Of a stretch of 64,000 bases of DNA, positions 33,191 through 41,697 are shown piece by piece. How positions within the stretch are numbered: the first letter of the stretch is position 1; every line of letters starts with the position of its first letter. The notes under the pieces are model-generated. The model saw nothing but the letters and a program-made list of their open reading frames with translations. It had not been told where the DNA came from and made no database searches. The translations under genes were made by a program, and so were the position numbers. Origin of the DNA: an uncultured Clostridia bacterium (GTDB taxonomy: Bacteria > Bacillota > Clostridia > TANB77 > CAG-508); assembly GCA_934178475.1 (NCBI GenBank), contig CAKPQH010000003.1, positions 62,001 through 126,000 on the forward strand, written 5' to 3'.

Positions 33191-33218
33191 AGAGAGAGAG
33201 AGAGAGAGAGAGAGAGAG
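33191..33218 (+). repeat. (AG)14 dinucleotide tract
   Basis: Fourteen uninterrupted AG units in the copy-2 leader. The same place in copy 1 has only AGAG followed by A6. Such tracts change length by slippage. Confidence 0.95.
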
Positions 33219-33264
33219 CAACAATTTAATAAATAAAATAAATAGAATAAAGATAAATATAAGG

Positions 33265-33323
33265 AATAAGACTAGCTTATTGTCAAAATGGCAATAGGTT
33301 TATAGTTTTATTTTTGCGTTTTT
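33265..33323 (+). promoter_or_regulatory. Conserved leader hairpin, copy 2
   Basis: Outer stem AATAAGACTA (33265-33274) / TAGTTTTATT (33303-33312), inner stem CTTATTG (33276-33282) / CAATAGG (33292-33298). In this copy the hairpin is followed by TTTTGCGTTTTTTT, so it may end transcription, and about 110 bases separate it from the gene. The rest of 33035-33433 shows no gene. Confidence 0.55.
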
Positions 33324-33433
33324 TTGCCAAGAATGGAAGGGAGGAAAAATATATAGAATGGAAGAATAATAATCATAGTAGAATGAATAATAAAAATAAT
33401 AAAGTAAAGGAATAAAAAGCTAAGGAGGATATG

Positions 33434-35221
33434 ATGAAAATGAAGACGGGATTAAAAAATGTAAAAGGTATAACATTAATTGCATTAGTAATTACAATAA
33501 TTGTGTTATTAATATTAGCAGGTGTATCAATAAGTATGATATCAAGTCAGGATGGAATATTAAAACAAGCAGCAAAGGCAAAACTTATGCAAGAGATAGC
33601 TCAAGTAGAGGAGCTACTCAACTTAAAAGTATTAGAAATATATTCAGCAAATTCGGACAATTTAGACAATGTAACAAATGGAACAATAAAAACAGCAGTA
33701 ATGACAGAGATAGGTAAAATGGGATATGAGACAGAAGAGAAAACTACAACACAAGCAACAGTAAAAGGACTATTAATTCAAGATTCAACAGGAGCAAATA
33801 TTGAAAATGTAAATTTAATACAAAATGGAGAGCAGATTATAACAATCAAATTAGATACAGAAGGAAATACAAATTCAAAAACATATGTAATAATACAAAG
33901 TAAGAAATTTGAAATTACGATAAATGACGGAACAGTAAAAATATCTAGAGAAGAGTACATAGATCAATCAGAAGACCAAGAAGCATATCAAATAAAATTA
34001 ACACCACCAACAACGGGTACTAAAATATATGTTGAGAATAATGAAATAACAGAGGAGACTAATATAGCAGATAATACAAATATAAAAGTCAAGGCAGGAG
34101 ACAGCACAGGAACATTTAATTTTAACGTACAAGAGTCCAAAAGTGGAACTTCAAGAGAGGTAAGTGTTAATGTAGAAGCTAATCAAGCATATGCTACGAA
34201 ACTAACTATAGGAGTAAAAGATAATGCAGAAGCGACAATTACACCAGAAGGGACATTACAATTACAGGCAACGATAGAGCCACTAAGTTCGACAGACACA
34301 GTAACTTGGAAAGTTGAATCAGGAGATGGAACAATAAGTGATACAGGATTGTTAACAGCAAATAGTACTGCTACAGCAGGAAGTAAGATAAAAGTTATAG
34401 CAAAATGTGTAAGAGCAGATAATACAACATCAAATGTTCAAGGAACAATAGAAATAATGGTACAAGAAGAACTAATAGATATGAGTTCTTTTTATATTCA
34501 GCAGTCTAGTGAAACTGCCCCATTATCTTATACAATTTCAGGTGACAGCCATGGATATGATATATATTATGCTCGAATGGGTATTCCGGTTGGTAGTTTA
34601 GATGAACTTATTGAACATGAGAAAATTTATATGCCAGGAACTCAATTTACTGGGGGAAATAGTCATGAATGGTTATATGTATGGCTTTCGAAAGATGGTA
34701 CAAATGTAAAATCTCAAATAAAAGTATTTGCAACTACGGTGTGGATGTGCTTTACAGAAGATACGTTGATAGAAACATTAAATGGTAGCCAAAAGATAAA
34801 AGATATTAAAATAGGTGAATTGGTATATAGCTACAATGAAAAAAGTAATAAAGTTGAGTTGAAAAAAGTTACAAATACATATATTCATAGAATAGAAGCT
34901 AATCTTTGTAGAATAAAGGTGGGAAATGACGTTATAGATAGTACAACAAATCATCCATATTTTGTTAAAGATAAGGGATGGGTACTAGCTAGTAAATTAG
35001 AGAAAGGCGATAATCTTATGGATGTAGGAGGTCAATCACTAATTGTTCAAGAAAATTCAATTATTAATAATGCTATAGTAGATGTATATAACTTTGAAGT
35101 TGAAGGGAATCATAATTATTTTGTTGGCAAATCTTGTGTATTAGTGCATAATGCACCAGATGTTATTAACTGTTCATATGTAGGAACGAAAGAATTTGGA
35201 GATATTGTAACATTTGATTAA
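33434..35221 (+). CDS. Prepilin-like protein fused to Ig-like and HINT domains
   Basis: A 595-residue protein. Prepilin leader with cleavage after Gly12 (LKNVKG|ITLIALVITI) and Ala at mature position 5; a helical stalk; an ectodomain with an Ig-like BIG2 domain (about 255-345: LTIGVKDNAEATITPEGTLQ, DTVTWKVESGDGTISDTG); then a complete HINT domain from Cys439 (WMCFTEDTLIETLNG) through TTNHPYFVKDKGW and LEKGDNL to NYFVGKSCVLVHN (His572-Asn573). Residue 574 is Ala, which does not support splicing but would allow cleavage. A 22-residue tail follows. ATG 33434 has the best spacing to GGAGG; 33440 aligns with gene 1. Confidence 0.88.
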   Translation: MKMKTGLKNVKGITLIALVITIIVLLILAGVSISMISSQDGILKQAAKAKLMQEIAQVEELLNLKVLEIYSANSDNLDNVTNGTIKTAVMTEIGKMGYETEEKTTTQATVKGLLIQDSTGANIENVNLIQNGEQIITIKLDTEGNTNSKTYVIIQSKKFEITINDGTVKISREEYIDQSEDQEAYQIKLTPPTTGTKIYVENNEITEETNIADNTNIKVKAGDSTGTFNFNVQESKSGTSREVSVNVEANQAYATKLTIGVKDNAEATITPEGTLQLQATIEPLSSTDTVTWKVESGDGTISDTGLLTANSTATAGSKIKVIAKCVRADNTTSNVQGTIEIMVQEELIDMSSFYIQQSSETAPLSYTISGDSHGYDIYYARMGIPVGSLDELIEHEKIYMPGTQFTGGNSHEWLYVWLSKDGTNVKSQIKVFATTVWMCFTEDTLIETLNGSQKIKDIKIGELVYSYNEKSNKVELKKVTNTYIHRIEANLCRIKVGNDVIDSTTNHPYFVKDKGWVLASKLEKGDNLMDVGGQSLIVQENSIINNAIVDVYNFEVEGNHNYFVGKSCVLVHNAPDVINCSYVGTKEFGDIVTFD

Positions 35222-35247
35222 AACTGGTAACCAATGTATTGACAAGA

Positions 35248-35300
35248 AGAGAAAAATTCTAAACTAGATAAGATAGCTTAGAAATTTTTTCTCTTTTTTT
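35248..35300. terminator. Bidirectional terminator after prepilin-HINT gene 2
   Basis: AGAGAAAAATTCTAA pairs with TTAGAAATTTTTTCTCT (small bulges), followed by seven T, between convergent genes. Confidence 0.7.
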
Positions 35301-35305
35301 ATTAT

Positions 35306-35524
35306 TTATGCAGACTTATTTTCATTTTTATTCAATTTTTCATATTCTTTACATTTAATTTTATAATCCATTTGCATACATAAATATTTGTAATAACTAT
35401 ATGCTTGCTCATATTGCATTATTGGGTTAAACATAGGGTCTTTATATATATCGTTCATATCAAAATTATTTGGTATATTACCATAAGGTGAATATCCTTG
35501 AAATTCATTAAAATCTTTTTCCAT
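35306..35524 (-). CDS. Small Tyr/Met/Cys-rich protein of unknown function
   Basis: A 72-residue protein with an Asn/Pro/Tyr-rich N-terminal half (GYSPYGNIPNNFDMNDIY) and a charged C-terminal half (SYYKYLCMQMDYKIKCKEYEK). The composition resembles short spore-coat-associated proteins, and it lies next to ylbJ, a sporulation gene; this is suggestive only. A GAAAGGA site precedes the ATG on the minus strand. Its 3' part was copied into 32709-32816. Confidence 0.65.
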   Translation of the reverse strand: MEKDFNEFQGYSPYGNIPNNFDMNDIYKDPMFNPIMQYEQAYSYYKYLCMQMDYKIKCKEYEKLNKNENKSA

Positions 35525-35576
35525 AAAATCAATCCTTTCTTTTATTAAATAATATTAAAAAACAAATAAATTAGAA

Positions 35577-36623
35577 CTATAAATTTAAATTAAATATTGG
35601 AAAAATGCTAATAAAAATAAATGTATAAAGAGCTGCTATTATACCATGAAGAGTTTTACCTATTATATATGGTTTTATGGATAAATCTGTTTTAGAGATT
35701 ACGCTTAAAACTTGAAGCAAAACAGATATTCCACCTAAACCTAAAAGAAAAGCGGTTATGATAATATTTATTGATATTGCTTTTATTTGTATATTTGCTA
35801 CTTGTGAAATACCATTTGTTACTTCTATAATACCAGTTATAATTGGAATTATAAATTTTGTTGGTATATGTAATATATTAAATATAGGAGAAAGCAAAGC
35901 TGAAAAGAAAATTAAAATTTTGCTTTTATTTAATATGGAAACTATAACAGAAAATAAAACTATGAATCCTCCTATCATAAGTATAGTAGATATTGAATTA
36001 TATATACATTCTCCTAATACTCTACCTAGATTTGATAAAGATATTGAAGAAGAGTTGTATATATTTTTTTTGTTAGGACTTTGTTTGGGATAAGATTTTT
36101 TCCAGAATCTAAATAAGATTCCGACAGTAAAACTTGCGAGTATATGAGTTAATAAAAGTAAAAATCCTATTTGTGTACTTCCAAATAAACTTATTCCACA
36201 AGTACCAACTATAAATAAAGGCCCTGAATTATTAGAAAAACTTAATATTCTTTCGCACTCTTCTTTAGAGAGAATATTTTGCTTTCTGAAATTAGTTGCT
36301 ATTTTTGCGCCTATAGGATATCCACTAATCCAACCCATTATAATTGCAAAGCTACCTACACCTTTTATATTAAATAGAGGTTTCATAAATCTATTGAAAA
36401 TTCTGCCTAAAATATAAGGTATGTTAGTTTTTGAAAGAAGTTCAGTTGCAATAAAGAAGGGGAATAATGATGGAATTACAGAATTTGCCCACAGTTTTAA
36501 TCCATTTTTTGCAGCAAGCATATTGCTTGATGAAAATATAAGCAAAGATAATGTAAATAGTAAGAATAGTAATGGTAATATATAGCTTTTTAATTTGAAT
36601 ATGAATATATGTGTTTTTTTCAT
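35577..36623 (-). CDS. ylbJ: Sporulation integral membrane protein YlbJ
   Basis: A 348-residue multi-span protein with GATE/nucleoside-recognition type segments. Hallmarks: LWANSVIPSLFPFFIATELL, MGWISGYPIGAKI and LSFSNNSGPLFIVGTCG. In Bacillus ylbJ is sigma-E controlled and needed for cortex formation. ATG 36623 follows AAGAGG; the longer frame extends into the upstream PBP gene. The ribosome site lies inside the terminator stem of that gene. Confidence 0.92.
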   Translation of the reverse strand: MKKTHIFIFKLKSYILPLLFLLFTLSLLIFSSSNMLAAKNGLKLWANSVIPSLFPFFIATELLSKTNIPYILGRIFNRFMKPLFNIKGVGSFAIIMGWISGYPIGAKIATNFRKQNILSKEECERILSFSNNSGPLFIVGTCGISLFGSTQIGFLLLLTHILASFTVGILFRFWKKSYPKQSPNKKNIYNSSSISLSNLGRVLGECIYNSISTILMIGGFIVLFSVIVSILNKSKILIFFSALLSPIFNILHIPTKFIIPIITGIIEVTNGISQVANIQIKAISINIIITAFLLGLGGISVLLQVLSVISKTDLSIKPYIIGKTLHGIIAALYTFIFISIFPIFNLNL

Positions 36624-36630
36624 AAAAAAA

Positions 36631-36661
36631 TACCTCTTAAGACAAGTGTATGTTTTAAGAG
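36631..36661 (-). terminator. Terminator of the PBP gene, overlapping the ylbJ ribosome site
   Basis: On the minus strand CTCTTAAAAC pairs with GTCTTAAGAG over 8 bases and is followed by GTATTTTTTT. The downstream arm contains AAGAGG, the likely ribosome site of ylbJ. Confidence 0.75.
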
Positions 36662-36673
36662 ATATTTTTATGA

Positions 36674-38791
36674 TTAATGTTGCAAGCATCCATCAGGAAG
36701 AGTTCCTGTTAAAAAGTATTCTGAATATGTATGTTTACATTTTGAATTAGCTATTTTACCACTATCTGAACATATATTTACTTTAGTTACACCCTTTGGA
36801 ATAGTAAATGTTGCATTTGATAATCCTTTATGGATTTTACTCATTGTTCCTGACCATATAAGACCAGCCGGATTTTTTCCACCAAACTCAATGCTTTCAT
36901 TTAAATCAAATCCATACCAAGTTGCTGCTGTATAATATGGGGTAAAACCACAAAGCCATCTATCAAAATTATCATTTGTTGTTCCTGTTTTTGCTGCAAC
37001 GTCTATTCCTGAAATTGAACAGTAAGTAGCAGTTCCTCTTGAACCTTTAACAGGTTGGGTTAAAAGCTCTTGCAGAATATATGCTACAGATTCAGAAAAA
37101 ACTCGTCTTGATTTTTGTTTCGAACGCATATATGTTTTTCCAGAAGATGTTACAACACTTTTATAGAATGTTGGTTCTATATAAGTACCATTGTTTGCTA
37201 TTGTGGCATATGCTGCTGAAACTTCTAAAGGTGACATACCTTTGTCTAATCCGCCAAGTGCTAAAGCAAGTGAATTATCGTTTTTTGTTAAAGTTGTTAT
37301 TCCCATTTTTTTCAAATATTTAATGGAAGTTTTAGGTGTTACTTTTTCCATAATTGTAACAAATGGAATGTTTTGTGATGTTTCAACTGCTTGCCTTAGT
37401 GTTATAGAACCTCTGTAGTCATCATAATCTATAGGAGAATATCCTTCTTCTGAACCATCATCGAAGGTGGTGGCAACATCCTCAAACACAGTTGAATTTG
37501 TTACAAGTTTTTCTGAAATGGCTGGTACTAAAACAGCAATTGGTTTTACTGATGATCCTGTTTGTCTTGTCATTTGAGTTGCTCTATTAAATGAGCGAGA
37601 TTCTGTTTTGGTACCAATTCCACCAACTGATCCTACAACATATCCAGTAGAGTGGTCAATGATTACCATTGCTGTTTGAGCAGTTGCATGAGAATCTTTT
37701 TTTGAATAGATAATATATTTTTTGTTTTTTACTTCATTTTCTATTGCTTTTTGAATATCTGTATTTTGCGTGCTGTGTATTGTTAAACCTGCCATGTACA
37801 AATAATTTTCTGCAAAGGAAGTTGAAATATGTTTTTGACTAGAAATATCATTAATAAGTTCATTTAATAAAGCGTCTGCATGGTATGAATATATATTTGA
37901 ACCAGATGAAGACAAATTCCCTTTTTTGAATTTTAGACCGGTATCAAGGTTTGAAATAGAGGTATTGTATTCATCATTAGAGATATAATTCAATTCAAGC
38001 ATTTTATTTAAAACTGTTTTTGTTCTTTTTAGTATTTTTTCTGAATTATCCTTTTCTGAAAATGGGGAATAGGAATTAGGAGATGTATTTATTCCTGCTA
38101 TAAAAGCACATTCTTCTAAATTAAGTTCAGAAACCGATTTATTAAAATAATATTTTGCAGCATTTTCTATACCATATAAATTAGGACCAACATAAATGTG
38201 GTTTAGGTAGGAAACTAAAATATCATCTTTATTCATTGTAGATTCAAGAGATAAGGCTAATGCCCATTCTTTAACTTTTCTTGATATATTTTTTGAATTA
38301 TCACCTGTTAAATTTTTTACTAATTGTTGTGTTATTGTACTTCCACCAAAAGAAGATTTGCCAAAGCCTTTTACATAGTTCCAAATAGCACCAGAAGTTC
38401 TTTTTATATCAACTCCATGGTGAGAGTAAAACCTTTGATCTTCAATTGCAATATAAGCATTTTTAAGATTGTCTGGTATTGATGCAGATTCGATATAAGA
38501 CGTAATTCTTCCGCTTCCCAAATTTGCTATATTATTACCATCAGTATCCAAAACAGAGGAAGAAGAGTGGTTAGAAATCATTTCTTTTGTCATTACATTA
38601 AAATTATGAATGTATATTGCTAAATAAATACCATAGTAAATTATAGCCATTACAATAACAATAATAAAAAAAATAATAATTTTTGCTTTTAATGACATAG
38701 AAGTAGATTCTTCTAGTACTTCATCCGTGTTTTTTAGATTTTTATTTTTTTGATTTTGTTTAATATTATCATCTATTTTTTTTCTACTCAT
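36674..38791 (-). CDS. Class A penicillin-binding protein (PBP1a type)
   Basis: A 705-residue bifunctional peptidoglycan synthase. Cytoplasmic Lys-rich N-terminus, membrane helix (about 33-55), GT51 transglycosylase with AIEDQRFYSHHGVDIKR and GGSTITQQLVKN, then a transpeptidase with SSVK (active Ser, in RQTGSSVKPIAV), SQN and KTGT (AAKTGTTND). The C-terminal tail contains two cysteines. AAAAGGAAAT lies before the ATG. It is transcribed toward ylbJ but separated from it by a terminator. Confidence 0.95.
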   Translation of the reverse strand: MSRKKIDDNIKQNQKNKNLKNTDEVLEESTSMSLKAKIIIFFIIVIVMAIIYYGIYLAIYIHNFNVMTKEMISNHSSSSVLDTDGNNIANLGSGRITSYIESASIPDNLKNAYIAIEDQRFYSHHGVDIKRTSGAIWNYVKGFGKSSFGGSTITQQLVKNLTGDNSKNISRKVKEWALALSLESTMNKDDILVSYLNHIYVGPNLYGIENAAKYYFNKSVSELNLEECAFIAGINTSPNSYSPFSEKDNSEKILKRTKTVLNKMLELNYISNDEYNTSISNLDTGLKFKKGNLSSSGSNIYSYHADALLNELINDISSQKHISTSFAENYLYMAGLTIHSTQNTDIQKAIENEVKNKKYIIYSKKDSHATAQTAMVIIDHSTGYVVGSVGGIGTKTESRSFNRATQMTRQTGSSVKPIAVLVPAISEKLVTNSTVFEDVATTFDDGSEEGYSPIDYDDYRGSITLRQAVETSQNIPFVTIMEKVTPKTSIKYLKKMGITTLTKNDNSLALALGGLDKGMSPLEVSAAYATIANNGTYIEPTFYKSVVTSSGKTYMRSKQKSRRVFSESVAYILQELLTQPVKGSRGTATYCSISGIDVAAKTGTTNDNFDRWLCGFTPYYTAATWYGFDLNESIEFGGKNPAGLIWSGTMSKIHKGLSNATFTIPKGVTKVNICSDSGKIANSKCKHTYSEYFLTGTLPDGCLQH

Positions 38792-38872
38792 AATAAAATT
38801 TCCTTTTTATTTTTTTCTTATTATATCAGATTTGTTTGACAAAATCTACTGTATTAAATTGTTTAAGATGCG

Positions 38873-38906
38873 AAAAAAATCCCTATAAGATTAAATTCTT
38901 ATAGGG
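38873..38906 (-). terminator. Terminator of the bactofilin-like gene
   Basis: A perfect 9-bp stem CCCTATAAG/CTTATAGGG with an 8-base loop; on the minus strand it ends in seven T. Confidence 0.85.
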
Positions 38907-38923
38907 AATAGAAAAAAGAAAAA

Positions 38924-40171
38924 TTATTTATTTTCTGTTTTTGTTTCTGATTCTTTTTGGCTTTTATTTTTACTCTCTTTTTTTGGTAATATAAGAGCAA
39001 GCATAATTCCAAGTCCGAAGAATCCCATAGCAAAATGTAAAATAAATCCGATTAATGGTATTAATTTTAATAGTTTATATGCAAGTACTAAACCACATAT
39101 AATTAAGACTTGTTTTAAAGTATCATTGCATTTCCAATTAGTTAGTTTTTCTTTAATAATTTGAGATATTCCTATTATTGTGAATTTTGTACATAACATT
39201 AATAGTAAAACATATAAAATCATTGTTATAAATGATAGTGATGTAGCGATTTTAGTAAATAATAATGTTATAGCAGCTATTGGTGTAAGGAATAGTACTA
39301 AAGCACTACTTGAAGCTATAAGACCAACATCGTTTTTTAATAAAGCTCCTGTATTATTAATAGATTTTGGTGCTAACCATTTTAATAAGAAGAATATAGC
39401 TAGAACTACAACTATATATTTTATAGTTGATAAAATGAAGTCTAGTATTAGATCTTTTGCAGTATAAACATATACATTTTCATCTGTTTCTTCTTGCATA
39501 GTAAAGTTGTTTTTTCCTTCAATGCGAGCTCCTTCTGAGATAGTAGCTCTTTCTTTCGAGGTATAATTGAAGTCACCTTTTATGTATGTATTGTCTGAAA
39601 GAGAAACGGTACCAGCAGAGATATTTGCATTTCTTTCTATAGTACCATTTATTTTTGCTGTTTCAGCAGTAAGAAAGATATCTCTCCAAATTGTACTTGT
39701 ATTACTTTGATTAAATTCTTTACAAACTGAATAGATTGTTGTATCAACAGATCCATCTATTGTAGCTGATTCTGATATAGAGTAAAGTGAATTTACATAT
39801 CCAGTTTCAGAAATAATAAGTTCTTTTGCTAAAACAAATACATTACCATATATAGTTGATGATATAGTAACTTTCCCGTTACACATGATATAAACATCTC
39901 CTGATACATTATAATCAATAATGGTATCTTCATTATTCATAATGTATTGATTGTCTTGAACTAATGAAACATTTTCGTTAATAACGTTTTTCTCTGAATT
40001 TGTAAAAGCATTATCAAGTGAAGTGGTAACAGCAAATGAATCATCAACTTCAGACAAATCTGGTTGTAGGTCTGGTACAATTATGTTGGTAGCATTTACA
40101 AAAGTAGATAAACCAAGAATTAATTGTAGTAAAATTAGAATAATACTAATTTTCTTTAAAGTGTTTTTCAT
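38924..40171 (-). CDS. Exported bactofilin-like (polymer-forming) protein with membrane domain
   Basis: A 415-residue protein. Signal peptide (about 1-27, cut after VNA), an acidic linker, then a repetitive beta-solenoid of the bactofilin type (about 85-225: DVYIMCNGKVTISSTIYGNV, ATIDGSVDT, AKINGTIERNANISAGTV), and four hydrophobic segments (about 240-395) ending in a Lys-rich tail. Cytosolic bactofilins lack a signal, so here the filament-like domain would face outside. Function unknown; a cell-shape or wall role would fit the neighbouring PBP. Confidence 0.82.
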   Translation of the reverse strand: MKNTLKKISIILILLQLILGLSTFVNATNIIVPDLQPDLSEVDDSFAVTTSLDNAFTNSEKNVINENVSLVQDNQYIMNNEDTIIDYNVSGDVYIMCNGKVTISSTIYGNVFVLAKELIISETGYVNSLYSISESATIDGSVDTTIYSVCKEFNQSNTSTIWRDIFLTAETAKINGTIERNANISAGTVSLSDNTYIKGDFNYTSKERATISEGARIEGKNNFTMQEETDENVYVYTAKDLILDFILSTIKYIVVVLAIFFLLKWLAPKSINNTGALLKNDVGLIASSSALVLFLTPIAAITLLFTKIATSLSFITMILYVLLLMLCTKFTIIGISQIIKEKLTNWKCNDTLKQVLIICGLVLAYKLLKLIPLIGFILHFAMGFFGLGIMLALILPKKESKNKSQKESETKTENK

Positions 40172-40224
40172 AATAAAATCCTCCTAAAATTTAATTTAAT
40201 TATAGTTCAAATATATATTTTTTA

Positions 40225-40253
40225 TTGATATTTGTCAATAATTTTGATAAAAT
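40225..40253 (+). promoter_or_regulatory. Promoter of rlmN
   Basis: TTGATA (40225-40230), 17 bases, TAAAAT (40248-40253). Confidence 0.65.
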
Positions 40254-40283
40254 ATATGTTATTGAAAGGGAAAATATGTAATT

Positions 40284-41309
40284 ATGAAAAATATAAAAGA
40301 TTATAATTTAGATGATTTAAAGAAAGAATTTATAGATTTGGGAGAAAAACCTTTTAGGGCAGAACAAGTATTTAAATGGATATATGAATCTAATGTAATT
40401 AGTTTTGATGATATGACAAATCTGTCTTTAGAATTAAGAGAAAAATTGAAGGAAAAATATACATTAGGAGTGTTTAATATATTAAAAAAGCAGATAGCTT
40501 CTGATGGCACAATTAAATATTTATTTGATGTATTAGATGGAAATGCTATTGAAACTGTTCTTATGAAATATCATCATGGATATAGTTTATGTGTTTCTTC
40601 TCAAATAGGATGTAAGATGGGGTGCAAATTCTGTGCATCAACAGGAATTGCTTTTATAAGAAATTTAACTTCTGGTGAGATAGTAGAACAACTTTTAGCT
40701 GTAGAAAGAGATCAGAATATTAAAATATCAAACGTTGTATTTATGGGAATTGGCGAACCTATGGATAATTATGATAATGTAGTAAGTGCTATAAGAATTA
40801 TAAATAATCCAAAAGGCATAAATATTGGTGCAAGACATATAAGTATATCAACTAGTGGAGTAGTACCAGGAATATATAAATTAGCAGAAGAAAATATACA
40901 GTGTACACTTTCTATTTCACTTCATGCAACTACAGATGAGCAGAGAAGTAAAATGATGCCAGTAAATAATTTATATAGCATTGAAGAGCTTTTAAATGCT
41001 TGTAAAGATTATATAAAAATGACTAACAGGAGAATTTCTTTTGAATATGCTTTAGCAAAAGATAATAATGATAATTTGGAAGATGCTAAAAGATTGGTGA
41101 AGTTATTAAAAGGTATGATTTGCCATGTTAATTTAATACCTATAAACAAAATTGAAAATGGAAGTTTTGATAAAAGCTCAAATGAAAATATAATGAAATT
41201 TAGGGATTATTTAAATGATCATGGGATAGTTGCTACAATAAGAAGAGAACTTGGATCAGATATAGATGCAGCATGTGGACAATTAAGAAGAAAGAACTTA
41301 AAAGAATAG
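40284..41309 (+). CDS. rlmN: 23S rRNA/tRNA adenine-C2 methyltransferase
   Basis: Radical-SAM enzyme methylating A2503 of 23S rRNA and A37 of some tRNAs. The 341 residues include KPFRAEQVFKWIY, the cluster motif C110-x3-C114-x2-C117 (GCKMGCKFCAST), VFMGIGEPMDN, SISLHA and the C-terminal AACGQL with the second catalytic Cys near 331. A GAAAGGG site lies 13 bases before the ATG, a long spacing. It stands alone between terminators. Confidence 0.96.
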   Translation: MKNIKDYNLDDLKKEFIDLGEKPFRAEQVFKWIYESNVISFDDMTNLSLELREKLKEKYTLGVFNILKKQIASDGTIKYLFDVLDGNAIETVLMKYHHGYSLCVSSQIGCKMGCKFCASTGIAFIRNLTSGEIVEQLLAVERDQNIKISNVVFMGIGEPMDNYDNVVSAIRIINNPKGINIGARHISISTSGVVPGIYKLAEENIQCTLSISLHATTDEQRSKMMPVNNLYSIEELLNACKDYIKMTNRRISFEYALAKDNNDNLEDAKRLVKLLKGMICHVNLIPINKIENGSFDKSSNENIMKFRDYLNDHGIVATIRRELGSDIDAACGQLRRKNLKE

Positions 41310-41320
41310 ATGTAAATAAA

Positions 41321-41363
41321 AAATGAATTGCTAAAAGTAAGATAGCAGTTCATTTCTTGTTTT
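41321..41363 (+). terminator. Terminator of rlmN
   Basis: AAATGAATTGCTA pairs with TAGCAGTTCATTT (one wobble) over 9 bases, followed by CTTGTTTTTT. It overlaps the end of the truncated deaminase frame. Confidence 0.82.
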
Positions 41364-41601
41364 TTATAAATGATTTCAAAGAAGTATATAAAATATAATT
41401 AGATAAATCGTATGTTTTTAGATTTTTACATGCAGTTCTTATTGCATTTATTTCAGCGTGTGCAGTTGGATCATTTAAACTAAGCACTTGATTATGTCCA
41501 TCAGCTATTATGTTACTGTTTTTATCAACTATGACTGCTCCGAATGGACCACCTTCATTTGCACGAATTCCATTTTCTGCATTTTCTTTAGCTCTTGCCA
41601 T
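41350..41601 (-). pseudogene. Truncated nucleoside (guanine-type) deaminase
   Basis: An 83-residue remnant of a CDA-fold deaminase. The first zinc motif is present (DPTAHAEINAIRTAC) with GGPFGAVIVD before it, but the sequence ends at NYILYTS where the family continues with the essential PCxxC. Ordinary members are about 155 residues. Upstream, in-frame stops precede the ATG and no ribosome site is seen. It cannot bind zinc normally and is probably dead. Confidence 0.82.
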
Positions 41602-41697
41602 AAACTTGTTCTTATTTTATCAATCCCTTTGTATAAGATAAAAACAATATAACATATTAAGATAAATAATTCAATTAAAAGCTTTATAGTTTTTTGG

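Larger units (their letters stand above)
32817..35414 (+). repeat. Tandem duplication, copy 2
   Basis: Copy 2 begins with the M23 fragment at 32817 and runs through its own leader and prepilin-HINT gene into the intact small minus-strand gene at 35414. It is longer than copy 1 because its prepilin ectodomain contains additional domains. Confidence 0.8.

Noticed and set aside
33191..33218. CRISPR-like repeat
   Set aside because: It is a simple dinucleotide run without spacers; no repeat-spacer array was seen anywhere in the window.
34748..35152. Inserted homing endonuclease (full intein)
   Set aside because: The domain is only about 135 residues with no LAGLIDADG or HNH motif between the blocks, so it is a minimal HINT domain.
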